Origin: a virus
DNA length: 64,000 nt
Direction: 5' to 3' (one strand)
Virus record (IMG/VR): IMGVR_UViG_3300030107_001446
Coordinates: 1 to 64,000 of that record
Every line of letters starts with the position of its first letter. Position 1 is the first letter of the stretch. Below the pieces are notes generated by a model. It was not told where the DNA came from and did no database searches. It was given only the letters and a program-made list of their open reading frames with translations. Position numbers and translations under genes: made by a program. Below are positions 35,763 through 43,938 of this stretch, in pieces.

Positions 35763-36694
35763 TGTTTCTATGGGTAGAGAAGTATAGACCACATACAATA
35801 GAAGAATGCGTCCTACCTGATGATACTAAGCAAGTATTCCGAGGATTTTTAGAGCAAGGGGAGATACCAAACCTCTTGCTCTCTGGGTCTGCGGGTGTAG
35901 GCAAAACCACAATAGCGAAAGCATTATGCGAAGAGTTAGGAGCAGACAGTTATGTTATTAATGGGTCTGATGAGGGTAGATTCTTGGACACTGTACGCAA
36001 TCAGGCAAAGACCTTTGCTTCTACTGTTTCTCTTACATCTTCATCAAAGCATAAGGTTATCATTGTGGATGAAGCGGATAATACAACACCAGATGTCCAA
36101 CTTCTATTACGTGCAGCGATTGAAGAGTTTCAAAAGAACTGCAGGTTCATCTTCACGTGTAATTATAAAAATAAAATCATAGACCCACTCCATAGTAGGT
36201 GTTCTGTGGTTGATTTTACTGTTAGTAAGAATAAACAGAAGTTAGCAGCAGCATTCTTCGAGAAGGTTAGAGTTATTCTTGATAAGGAATCAATTAAGTA
36301 TGAACCTAAGGTAGTAGCAGAGGTAGTAACCAAATACTTCCCTGACTTTCGTAGGACTCTTAATGAGTTGCAGAGATATTCTGCATGTGGTATCATTGAT
36401 GCAGGTATCTTAACTTCTGGTGCTGAGTTTAGCATAGAGAAGTTAGTAGGTTACCTTAAGGTGAAAGAGTTTACCAACATGAAGAAGTGGGTATCTCAGA
36501 ATTTAGATAACGAACCACAGGTTATAATGAGAAAGGTATATGATAATCTTTATCAGTATCTTAATCCTGCATCTATACCTGAGGCAGTGTTGATTATCTC
36601 TGAGTATCAATACAAATCTTCCTTTGTGGTAGACCAAGAGATAAATATGGTCGCATTTATGACCGAGTTAATGATGAGGTGTGAATTTAAGTAA
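35762..36694 (+). CDS. gp44: Clamp loader ATPase gp44
   Basis: 310 residues (T4 gp44 319). Starts MFLWVEKYRPHTIEECVLPD; Walker A SGSAGVGKTT (41-50), Walker B VIIVDEADNTT, sensor FIFTCNYKNKIIDPLHSRC with the arginine-finger SRC motif. Loads gp45 with gp62, whose gene is here displaced 3.3 kb downstream by inserted genes. Confidence 0.96.
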   Translation: MFLWVEKYRPHTIEECVLPDDTKQVFRGFLEQGEIPNLLLSGSAGVGKTTIAKALCEELGADSYVINGSDEGRFLDTVRNQAKTFASTVSLTSSSKHKVIIVDEADNTTPDVQLLLRAAIEEFQKNCRFIFTCNYKNKIIDPLHSRCSVVDFTVSKNKQKLAAAFFEKVRVILDKESIKYEPKVVAEVVTKYFPDFRRTLNELQRYSACGIIDAGILTSGAEFSIEKLVGYLKVKEFTNMKKWVSQNLDNEPQVIMRKVYDNLYQYLNPASIPEAVLIISEYQYKSSFVVDQEINMVAFMTELMMRCEFK

Positions 36695-36765
36695 TGTGGT
36701 ATACACTATTCTGGACAGTAATTATCATGTATGTTCTAATTCGTATTGGAGTGTTTAGAAAATGA
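36694..36765 (+). CDS. 23-residue membrane peptide
   Basis: MWYTLFWTVIIMYVLIRIGV followed by FRK. ATG overlaps the gp44 stop, and its stop overlaps the next ATG. One short hydrophobic helix with a basic end. Very short, but the double coupling favours a real peptide. Confidence 0.4.
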   Translation: MWYTLFWTVIIMYVLIRIGVFRK

Positions 36766-36968
36766 CTGCTAAGTGGGTCAAGGACATTCCTAACTGGGAG
36801 AAAGAATATTTACAGTGGAACTCTGACTTATCACGTCGTCAGAAGGAAATACTAGAGGGTGATGACATCAAATCACATGAAGGTATGTTGTATGGTGAGA
36901 TGTATTCTCAATGGAAGAGGAATAAGATACTCTATGCAGCAGATATGTCGGAGGGTGAGTGTGACTAA
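36762..36968 (+). CDS. Small charged protein after gp44
   Basis: 68 residues, starting MTAKWVKDIPNWEKEYLQWN; helical, Trp-rich and charged. Overlaps its neighbours by 1-4 bases. It occupies the usual gp62 position but is too short and lacks gp62 features; true gp62 is at 39972. Confidence 0.6.
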   Translation: MTAKWVKDIPNWEKEYLQWNSDLSRRQKEILEGDDIKSHEGMLYGEMYSQWKRNKILYAADMSEGECD

Positions 36969-37096
36969 TGAAAGAAGCAGACATCCTACCTATCCTCATG
37001 AAATACTTTAAAGTATACAGAGGTAAAGACCAAAACTACAAGAATATATTTTATTGTTGTGATGAGTTGGTGAAGAAATTAAATGAAGGAGTTTAA
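36968..37096 (+). CDS. 42-residue protein
   Basis: Starts MKEADILPILMKYFKVYRGK, ends CCDELVKKLNEGV. ATG overlaps the preceding stop. Amphipathic helices with a CC pair; no known family. Confidence 0.5.
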   Translation: MKEADILPILMKYFKVYRGKDQNYKNIFYCCDELVKKLNEGV

Positions 37097-37098
37097 TT

Positions 37099-37248
37099 AT
37101 GAATCCTATTGACACAAACAGAATTGCTAACGCACTCGAAAGAATCGCACAAGCATTAGAGCATTTCAATATTGAGCATGCTCACATAGATGAGATAGAT
37201 CATAATCATGTTGAAGGTGATGTCAACACTCACGCTAAAACTTGGTAA
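37099..37248 (+). CDS. 49-residue His-rich protein
   Basis: Starts MNPIDTNRIANALERIAQAL; the second half (EHFNIEHAHIDEIDHNHVEG) alternates His and acidic residues and could bind metal. It directly precedes three oxygenase genes that need Fe(II), a suggestive but unproven association. Stop overlaps the next ATG. Confidence 0.5.
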   Translation: MNPIDTNRIANALERIAQALEHFNIEHAHIDEIDHNHVEGDVNTHAKTW

Positions 37249-37856
37249 TGAAAAAAGTAGAGTTGTATCCTGTAGAATGCTACGAATTTGAATCCAACCA
37301 TAAGTGGCAATGGATTGAAAAGATACATGAACTAGACTTGAAGGAGACAGGCACAGGTACTCTTAATACAGGTCCAGAATTACATAAAAATGAAAAGTTT
37401 AAACCTATTGTAGATTTTATTAATGAATGTTTGGGAAAAATTAGGTTACACTATAACTATGATTGTAGTGGTTTCAAGATTACTTCTATGTGGGGTAACT
37501 ACTACCGACCTGGCACAGACCAACACGCACACAGGCATGCCAATTCATACTATAGCGGGGTATTATACCTCAGTGGGGGTGCACCCACAGTCTTTTATGA
37601 CCCATTAGCACAGAGGTATCAAGCACAGTTTGATTTATTCACACTCCCTAAGTCATCCGTAGATGGATTTGACCAGAATGGACCGAGGTTTGAAAAGTCA
37701 GAGGCCGAAGCAGGTAAAATGATAGTATTTCCTAGTTGGTTGGTACATAGTACTGCTATAGCACAAGAGGATAGATATAGTATAGCCTTTAATGCTATGC
37801 CATATGGTAAGATTAATAGCAAGTGGGATTCTGTATTGAATATTGAGGTATTATGA
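37248..37856 (+). CDS. 2-oxoglutarate/Fe(II) oxygenase-like protein B
   Basis: 202 residues, TIGR02466-like. Metal and cosubstrate residues: DQHAHRHANSYYSGVLYLSG (H95, H97), GKMIVFPSWLVHSTA (H167), and EDRYSIAFNAMPYG (R176). First of three adjacent paralogues, overlapping the next by 4 bases. Substrate unknown. Confidence 0.82.
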   Translation: MKKVELYPVECYEFESNHKWQWIEKIHELDLKETGTGTLNTGPELHKNEKFKPIVDFINECLGKIRLHYNYDCSGFKITSMWGNYYRPGTDQHAHRHANSYYSGVLYLSGGAPTVFYDPLAQRYQAQFDLFTLPKSSVDGFDQNGPRFEKSEAEAGKMIVFPSWLVHSTAIAQEDRYSIAFNAMPYGKINSKWDSVLNIEVL

Positions 37857-38515
37857 GACAGAAATATGACGAGTTACCTTTGTTCCCTGTAAGGACATTT
37901 ACTTTTATAGCACCTGAGGATCTACTGGAAGATACCTTAGAGAAGTGTAAGAAGTTACAGTATAAAGAATATAATCCTCCTGGTGGGGTAGGTACTAGCG
38001 ATGACATTCATATTAATGATGACTTTAAAGGTATCATTAATTGGTTTCAAGAGTGTATGGACACCCTACATGCAGATGAAGGGTGGTATACTGACCGTGT
38101 AGCAGTTTGTAAGGCATGGGTTAATAGATCCGATAAAGAGAGTTCAGATTGTCACGATGCTCATCGACATCCTATGTCATTGATGAGTGGTATATTCTAC
38201 CTTACTAATACACCTTATGCTCCTACTATATTTTTGGATCCCATTGATAAAAGAGAGTGGGATGCATTCTCAGTAGATGGTACACGTGATGAGTTTCATA
38301 GACAGTATGTCACACCAAAGAGAGGTGGATTAATTATCTTCCCTAGTTGGTTGATACATGCATCTATGCCTAACAACTCGTTGGATGATAGGTATACTAT
38401 TGCATTCAATACATTTCCTATGGGTGATATCAATAAGGGTGGTTGGGACCGTCCTATGGTACAAATTGATAACCCATTAGGTCCATTAGATTTAGGGACA
38501 TATGGTAAAGGTTAA
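37853..38515 (+). CDS. 2-oxoglutarate/Fe(II) oxygenase-like protein C
   Basis: 220 residues. HDAHRHPMSLMSGIFYLTNT (H104, H106), GGLIIFPSWLIHASM (H169) and DDRYTIAFNTFPMGD (R180) repeat the motifs of protein B. Both begin with a variable 90-residue N-terminal helical part. Tandem duplication with divergence is the simplest origin. Confidence 0.82.
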   Translation: MRQKYDELPLFPVRTFTFIAPEDLLEDTLEKCKKLQYKEYNPPGGVGTSDDIHINDDFKGIINWFQECMDTLHADEGWYTDRVAVCKAWVNRSDKESSDCHDAHRHPMSLMSGIFYLTNTPYAPTIFLDPIDKREWDAFSVDGTRDEFHRQYVTPKRGGLIIFPSWLIHASMPNNSLDDRYTIAFNTFPMGDINKGGWDRPMVQIDNPLGPLDLGTYGKG

Positions 38516-39143
38516 TGAAAGACATCTATTTCCAGTCGTCGTCAGGGAATACCATAAACCTGAGGATGATTTACATGAACATCTAATAGAATACTTTAAG
38601 ACATACCCTGCACAACCTTCTAATTTTCCAGAAGGTGTGTTGACAAGCAAACCAGACCTCCATAAGTCTGATAATATACATGTCAAAAGACTAATAGAAT
38701 TTTTTGATGGTTGTCTACATGAGTATCGTAATCAGTATCAGTTATACTGTGACAAGTTAGACATATCTCTTTGTTGGTTTAACCATGCACCTGCTAAGAG
38801 TGGGTATGGACACCCATTACATAGACATCCGATGTCATATTTGAGTGCAGTATATTATCTGACAGATGGTGCACCAACTATATTTGATGACCCATGCACA
38901 CCGAGGGTTTACGATACGCTCGATGTGTGGTATCATGATAAGATGGAAGCTGAACTTGGTATCAATGAGAAGATTGATGCTGAACCAGGTAAACTGATAC
39001 TCTTCCCTGCATGGTTGAGACACTTCTCAGGTAGACAGATGGAGGATTATGACAGATGGACAATATCATTTAATGCATTCCCTACTGGCCGAATAAATAC
39101 TGGACCGTGGGAGATGCCACAACTTGAGGTAAGTATAAAATGA
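38502..39143 (+). CDS. 2-oxoglutarate/Fe(II) oxygenase-like protein D
   Basis: 213 residues; ATG at 38502 overlaps the preceding gene by 14 bases. GHPLHRHPMSYLSAVYYLTD (H107, H109), GKLILFPAWLRHFSG (H174), DRWTISFNAFPTG (R185). Third paralogue of the run. It overlaps the methylase start by 4 bases. Confidence 0.82.
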   Translation: MVKVNERHLFPVVVREYHKPEDDLHEHLIEYFKTYPAQPSNFPEGVLTSKPDLHKSDNIHVKRLIEFFDGCLHEYRNQYQLYCDKLDISLCWFNHAPAKSGYGHPLHRHPMSYLSAVYYLTDGAPTIFDDPCTPRVYDTLDVWYHDKMEAELGINEKIDAEPGKLILFPAWLRHFSGRQMEDYDRWTISFNAFPTGRINTGPWEMPQLEVSIK

Positions 39144-39979
39144 AGACTAGAAAAACACCACTAAGATATCCAGGCGGTAAGTCTAGGGTTGCTAAAGATT
39201 TTATCCCTAGATTTCCTAGAGATATGACAGAGTATAGAGAACCATTTGTCGGTGGTGGCTCAGTTGCTTTATTGTTCACACAGATGTATCCTGACATCCC
39301 AGTGTGGGTTAATGATAAGTATGAATATCTTTATAACTTTTGGATTCAATTACAAAAGAATGGACAGGAGTTATCAGATACTTTAGTAGAGATTAAGAGA
39401 GAGCATAGCACAGAAGATAAAGCAAAAGAATTATTTAAGGGTGCTAAGGATAAGATTAAGAAGGAACCCGATGACTTTGAGAGAGCATGTCTCTTCTGGA
39501 TACTTAACAAGTGTTCTTACTCAGGACTAACAGAGAATAGTTCCTTCAGTGCTACTGCATCTAGACAAAACTTCACCACTCGTGGTGCTAGTTATCTCTA
39601 TGAGATATCTCAACTGATAAAGAATTGGAGAATCACTAACCATGATTACTCTGAAGTAATGCATGCACCAGGTGACAATGTATTCATGTTTTTAGATCCA
39701 CCTTATAAGATAGGGACATATCTATACGGTAGTAATGCTGAGTTACATAAGTCATTCAAACATGAAGAGTTTATACAACACTGTAGAGATTGTAAACATG
39801 ATTGGTTTGTAACATATAATGACGATGACTATCTTAAGTCAGAGTATGAAGGTTATCATCAAGAATTGTTTCAAATTACTTACGGTATGAAGCATAGGCC
39901 AGATAATAAACAGAAGAAGGAGTTGTTAGTATGCAACTACGAGATAAACAAGACACCACTAGAGGCATTGTATGCATGA
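39140..39979 (+). CDS. dam: D12-class adenine-N6 DNA methyltransferase (Dam-like)
   Basis: 279 residues. Motifs in Dam order: LRYPGGKSR (8-16), REPFVGGGSVALLF (33-46), ND-YEYLYNFW, CSYSGLTENSSFSA, and the catalytic FLDPPYK (D186-Y189). It probably methylates adenine in phage DNA to evade restriction or mark phage DNA; GATC is the family's usual site but the specificity here is unknown. It separates gp44 from gp62 with the oxygenases. Confidence 0.93.
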   Translation: MKTRKTPLRYPGGKSRVAKDFIPRFPRDMTEYREPFVGGGSVALLFTQMYPDIPVWVNDKYEYLYNFWIQLQKNGQELSDTLVEIKREHSTEDKAKELFKGAKDKIKKEPDDFERACLFWILNKCSYSGLTENSSFSATASRQNFTTRGASYLYEISQLIKNWRITNHDYSEVMHAPGDNVFMFLDPPYKIGTYLYGSNAELHKSFKHEEFIQHCRDCKHDWFVTYNDDDYLKSEYEGYHQELFQITYGMKHRPDNKQKKELLVCNYEINKTPLEALYA

Positions 39980-40358
39980 GTATCCGCTAAAGGATTACCT
40001 TAACAGTATCAATCTAAAGCAGGGAGATCTCTCTAATGATGAGAGAGCAATGAAGAAGTACCCTGCTTTTATTGTGAACAAATGTTTGTCTGGATTCATC
40101 GACACTGTTATGCATGCAAATGAGATGAATTCTTCGTCACATTTACCTAACATCCTCCAGTATCAATATTTTATACATAGTGTTAGGAAATCGAAGAGAT
40201 TTTCTCCTTGGGATAAGAAGTCTAAAGACAGTGACCTCGACTTAGTGAAGCAATACTATGGTTACAATACTGAGAAAGCTCAGCAAGCAATGAAGATCTT
40301 GACTAGGGAGCAACTTGAAGTTATTAAATCAAAACTGAATACTGGAGGAAGACAATGA
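39972..40358 (+). CDS. gp62: Clamp loader small subunit gp62
   Basis: 128 residues (T4 gp62 187). Starts MHEYPLKDYLNSINLKQGDL; YPAFIVNKCLSGFIDTVMHA and HLPNILQYQYFIHSVRKSKR are the conserved cyanophage gp62 segments. It precedes regA as in T4, but three kilobases of inserted genes separate it from gp44. Confidence 0.87.
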   Translation: MHEYPLKDYLNSINLKQGDLSNDERAMKKYPAFIVNKCLSGFIDTVMHANEMNSSSHLPNILQYQYFIHSVRKSKRFSPWDKKSKDSDLDLVKQYYGYNTEKAQQAMKILTREQLEVIKSKLNTGGRQ

Positions 40359-40771
40359 GTGAAGAGATCTCGTGGTCTCAAGATATGATGTTAGAAGTTA
40401 CCCTTAAGGAACCCGATGACTTTCTCAAAGTGAGAGAGACATTGACTCGTATAGGTGTAGCATCTCGTAAAGAGCGTAAGCTCTATCAGTCTTGTCACAT
40501 TCTACATAAGCGTGGTAAGTATTACATCGTGCACTTCAAAGAACTCTTTGCATTAGATGGGAAACCAACTAATATTACAGAGAATGATGTGCAACGTCGC
40601 AATCGTATCGCTAAACTCCTATCTGATTGGGGGTTATTAGAGATAGTAGGTAATGCCGAGAACCTAGCACCACTAAATCAAATTAAGGTACTGTCATTTA
40701 AGGATAAAAACGAATGGACTTTGGAATCCAAATATAATATTGGAAAGAAGAAGGTTACTGCGGAGGTTTAA
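40355..40771 (+). CDS. regA: Translational repressor RegA
   Basis: 138 residues (T4 RegA 122). MLEVTLKEPDDFLKVRETLT, YQSCHILHKRGKYYIVHFKE, RRNRIAKLLSDWGLLEIV align closely with T4 RegA. It binds ribosome-binding sites of early mRNAs, including clamp-loader genes and its own in T4. It follows gp62 with a 4-base overlap. The C-terminal KNEWTLESKYNIGKKKV is also conserved. Confidence 0.95.
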   Translation: MSEEISWSQDMMLEVTLKEPDDFLKVRETLTRIGVASRKERKLYQSCHILHKRGKYYIVHFKELFALDGKPTNITENDVQRRNRIAKLLSDWGLLEIVGNAENLAPLNQIKVLSFKDKNEWTLESKYNIGKKKVTAEV

Positions 40772-41212
40772 ATGACTGAGAAAAAAGGTGAAGAGAAAAA
40801 GAAAGGAGTTCTTGGTACCATAAAGGACAAGATACTACCAGATGAAGACGAACAAGCAGCCATCATATCTACTTTTGTGAGACTTGGTGTACTTGTTTGG
40901 AGTGGTGGAATATTGACGTTAAACTACGTCGCTATCCCAGGAGTACCACAACAGAAAATTGATCCGACTTTTATAGCCTCGGTTTTTACTGGAGTTTTAG
41001 CTAGCTTTGGGATTCAGACCGCTTCTAAGAAGGGTGATGGTACCATGAAGATGAATGGTGGTGGTAGTGCTAACATAACTAAAGATGATATGAAGATGTT
41101 GATAGAGAAGGCTGCGAATACCGCACCTGCTCAGACAATTCGTATCGAACAAGCCCCGCTAAATATAACAGCGTCAGCTCCGAAGGCAGACGATAAAAAA
41201 TACAATCTATAA
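40772..41212 (+). CDS. Two-span membrane protein (holin-like topology)
   Basis: 146 residues. Charged N terminus (TEKKGEEKKKG), two hydrophobic segments (about 35-55 and 66-85: FVRLGVLVWSGGILTLNYVA and TFIASVFTGVLASFGIQTA), then a Lys-rich linker and Ala-rich C-terminal tail. The two-helix layout with charged ends is compatible with a holin, but no direct evidence exists. Confidence 0.65.
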   Translation: MTEKKGEEKKKGVLGTIKDKILPDEDEQAAIISTFVRLGVLVWSGGILTLNYVAIPGVPQQKIDPTFIASVFTGVLASFGIQTASKKGDGTMKMNGGGSANITKDDMKMLIEKAANTAPAQTIRIEQAPLNITASAPKADDKKYNL

Positions 41213-41224
41213 AAATGAAGTATC

Positions 41225-41476
41225 ATGCAAAAATTTGTAAATGTTCTTGCGATAGCAAGTGCAACTGTAAGCCTTGCAGTTGTTAGCGGTGGAATCTATC
41301 TGTATACACAGAAAGATGCAATCATAGAGTCAGTTACTGAGAAAGCACTAGGATCTCTTGGTGGTGGTGCTCTTGGTGGTATAACAGACAGTCTTTCTAC
41401 AGAAGGTCTTGGATCAGCTGTCCCTGTACCTGATATGGAAGCACCTCAAGCAGCACCAATGGAATCTCCATTTTAA
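41225..41476 (+). CDS. Small membrane/secreted protein
   Basis: 83 residues. N-terminal hydrophobic helix (MQKFVNVLAIASATVSLAVV), then a Gly-rich stretch (SLGGGALGGITDSLS) and a Pro/Ala-rich tail. May be a signal anchor. Conserved-looking, function unknown. Confidence 0.6.
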   Translation: MQKFVNVLAIASATVSLAVVSGGIYLYTQKDAIIESVTEKALGSLGGGALGGITDSLSTEGLGSAVPVPDMEAPQAAPMESPF

Positions 41477-41974
41477 ATGAAGATATATAAATCCAATGTT
41501 GTTTTAGATAACGTTGGAGTGATGACTTCCATACTAGATGATGTAACGTATGAAGGTGACCTCACCATGTCATACGATAGATATAATATCTTCGGATTAA
41601 CCTCTCCAACTCAGGTCTTTTACGACCTCTTCAATGAGTTGAGAGGTTTTGTTTATGACTATACAGATGCTGATCAATTGTGGATGCAAGCATGGTTAAA
41701 TAGACATATGCCTGAGGATGTGTTACCATGGCATGACCATGCGTGGCCTATTCATGGCTATATAAGTATAAGACCCTTCAATACTACAACTGTATTTGAA
41801 GATTTTGAAATACAAAATGAAGTTGGTAATGTTTATATCGGACCAGGTTATATGAAGCATAAGGTTGTGGTTAATGAACCATTTACTACACCTCGTCTTA
41901 CTATAGGGTTTGATATACTACATGAACCAGGTAGATACTCTGCCAATTTAGGATTGATACCTTTTCCAAAATGA
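41477..41974 (+). CDS. 2-oxoglutarate/Fe(II) oxygenase-like protein E
   Basis: 165 residues. PWHDHAWPIHGYISIRPF gives the first metal residues (H86, D87, H88), YIGPGYMKHKVVV the distal His (H128), and TPRLTIGFDIL the cosubstrate Arg (R140). More divergent than B-D, but the order and spacing of motifs fit the fold. It overlaps the next oxygenase by 4 bases. Confidence 0.65.
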   Translation: MKIYKSNVVLDNVGVMTSILDDVTYEGDLTMSYDRYNIFGLTSPTQVFYDLFNELRGFVYDYTDADQLWMQAWLNRHMPEDVLPWHDHAWPIHGYISIRPFNTTTVFEDFEIQNEVGNVYIGPGYMKHKVVVNEPFTTPRLTIGFDILHEPGRYSANLGLIPFPK

Positions 41975-42540
41975 GTTGTCCCTTTGAAACACTAGAGAAT
42001 CCATTGACCTCTGGGTACAGAGAGCTAAAGGATTTTATATTATCTGAACAGTTTCCTTGGTTTTATAACAACCAAGCAACACCATATGCTGAAGCATTGG
42101 GGTTTGAGCAAGAGCATAAGGACTTATCCTTCTACTCTCATGCAGTCCTACATGGACCTGCACACCCTGCTACTATGAGTAGTGAGCATAGGAGATATCC
42201 TAGGTCTAACTCTCAGTATCTTGATGCTTTTGATGACGTTATCAATGACATCATGTTACATAATAATATGAATGTCCATTGTATATACAGGATAAATGCT
42301 AACGCAGTGCATCCAGTAGAGGGTAATGTATTAACTGTTCCTCATAAGGACCATGAGTTTCCTCATAAAAACTTAATAATATACTTGACAGATTCTGGTG
42401 GTAGGACTTATTGTGAAGAGGATGGCATGGACCATTACTTTGAACCTCTTGAAGATGACATTGTAACATTTGAAGGTCTACATTATATGCAACCTCCTAA
42501 ATCTAAGAGGAGAGTAGTAATAGTAGTAACGTATCTCTAA
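41971..42540 (+). CDS. 2-oxoglutarate/Fe(II) oxygenase-like protein F
   Basis: 189 residues. TVPHKDHEFPHKNLIIYLTD supplies the HxD pair (H125, D127), IVTFEGLHYMQPPKSKRRVV the distal His (H171) and Arg (about R180). Its N-terminal half is unlike B-D. Coupled to gene E by overlap. Confidence 0.75.
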   Translation: MSCPFETLENPLTSGYRELKDFILSEQFPWFYNNQATPYAEALGFEQEHKDLSFYSHAVLHGPAHPATMSSEHRRYPRSNSQYLDAFDDVINDIMLHNNMNVHCIYRINANAVHPVEGNVLTVPHKDHEFPHKNLIIYLTDSGGRTYCEEDGMDHYFEPLEDDIVTFEGLHYMQPPKSKRRVVIVVTYL

Positions 42541-42797
42541 TGGATTTACAGAAAGCAGCATCAACAACAACAGCAGTAGCAGTCTTAGGGACTGGTGCAT
42601 TTGTAGGGGGTAACCATGTCGTCGATCAGCAGACTGGTGGTCCTCAGAAGAGACAAGATGCTCAGATAGAAGCAATCAGGCAAGTCGTCAGGGAAGAAGT
42701 TTACCTACAACTGATAAACGCATGGCCGAAAACATCAGGACCCGTACGAGGACTTAAAAAACCAGAAGATTACAAACAGACAATACCAAAACAATGA
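42540..42797 (+). CDS. Small protein with hydrophobic N terminus
   Basis: 85 residues: an N-terminal Ala/Thr/Gly-rich hydrophobic segment (STTTAVAVLGTGAFVGG), then a helix (AQIEAIRQVVREEVYLQLIN) and a basic tail. Possibly membrane-associated. Overlaps both neighbours. Confidence 0.55.
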   Translation: MDLQKAASTTTAVAVLGTGAFVGGNHVVDQQTGGPQKRQDAQIEAIRQVVREEVYLQLINAWPKTSGPVRGLKKPEDYKQTIPKQ

Positions 42798-43057
42798 GTG
42801 GAGACCAGAAAGACCAACCAGTTATCTTCTATAGTGAGGAGACTACTAAGGCAAAACAAATAGTTATTCAACACAAAAAGGATGATTCAATGAGCGACAT
42901 ACTCTTTCACGTATATGATAAGAAGTCAGAGGTGATAGCTCATACTCTTAGTGTTGAGGAATTGGAAGAGAAATTAAGAAAGAAAGAAATATCTACAAGT
43001 AAGCATGAGATTGTCCCAGTATGGGAACCACCCTATGATATGGATCTATCGCAGTGA
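42794..43057 (+). CDS. 87-residue protein of unknown function
   Basis: Starts MSGDQKDQPVIFYSEETTKA; alternating charged strands and a helix (SVEELEEKLRKKEISTSKHE). No recognised motif. Overlaps the next GTG start. Confidence 0.55.
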   Translation: MSGDQKDQPVIFYSEETTKAKQIVIQHKKDDSMSDILFHVYDKKSEVIAHTLSVEELEEKLRKKEISTSKHEIVPVWEPPYDMDLSQ

Positions 43058-43938
43058 CAATACCTAACATTACGATACCTGATGCAGGTGTGCCTAACAT
43101 TATAATAAATGGTACAGGTATTAGGTTCATTCGTGATGTTAGAACATGGAATCCAGGTATAGCAAATATTCAGTTAGCAGAGTTACGTCCATGGGAGACT
43201 ACCAGTCAGGTTGTTACTCCATTGGATCCACCAGTAGTAATAAACATAGGACAACCTATTGTTGATATACCTGGATGCGTTAAAGTCCATAAGGAGAACA
43301 CAGGTAAAGACCCATCTCTCAATAAGAATCTAGTTAATGATGACCCTAAAGGTAATGTAGTAGCATGTGATGCAGGTATGCCATACTATGAACCACCTAA
43401 CTATGATGCTAGAGAGTTAACATGGCAGACAGTATATACTGAGCAAGACGAGGTTGATGAAGGAGTAGATACAGGAGATATAGCACAGGCAGAATTTGAT
43501 ACACCAGAAACACCTGAGATACCACCGACAGGTTCAGAAAAGGTAGAGTGTCCTCCACCCAATGCTAGACGCATAGGAGATAGGAATCAGAAAGGTGATG
43601 AGCAAGTAAAAGAATATAAACTAACACCTGACGGTAAAATCTGTGAGACCATCTGGGAACCAGTACCAGCAGTGGAACAGTATCTACCAACGGTTGGTAC
43701 CGTATCTACAACAGCAGTCATAGCAACAGTCGCAACAACATCAGCTTTATTTGCAAAACCCTTAGCAGATTTAATACTAAGGGTTGTGAAACCTGTTATT
43801 AAGAAGGTTATGGGTAAGGTTAACTCTATTCTTGGTCGTCAGACTCGGAGACCGTCCCGATCTGAAGTGTTGGCAGACCAATACCGTTTGAAGAAGGGGT
43901 TACTTCCACTGAAGAAGACTCTAAAGAAGAAGAAGTAG
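43054..43938 (+). CDS. Putative structural protein with C-terminal membrane segment
   Basis: 294 residues from a GTG at 43054. Beta/Pro-rich N-terminal region (NITIPDAGVPNIIINGTGIR), an acidic middle, a hydrophobic segment at about 231-262 (TVSTTAVIATVATTSALFAK) and a very basic end (LKKGLLPLKKTLKKKK). The final 113 bases overlap the oppositely oriented exported-protein gene. Late structural role inferred from context only. Confidence 0.7.
   Translation: MTIPNITIPDAGVPNIIINGTGIRFIRDVRTWNPGIANIQLAELRPWETTSQVVTPLDPPVVINIGQPIVDIPGCVKVHKENTGKDPSLNKNLVNDDPKGNVVACDAGMPYYEPPNYDARELTWQTVYTEQDEVDEGVDTGDIAQAEFDTPETPEIPPTGSEKVECPPPNARRIGDRNQKGDEQVKEYKLTPDGKICETIWEPVPAVEQYLPTVGTVSTTAVIATVATTSALFAKPLADLILRVVKPVIKKVMGKVNSILGRQTRRPSRSEVLADQYRLKKGLLPLKKTLKKKK

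Noticed and set aside
36762-36968. Small gene after gp44 as clamp loader gp62
   Set aside because: Only 68 residues and without gp62 features; the true gp62 is at 39972, before regA.
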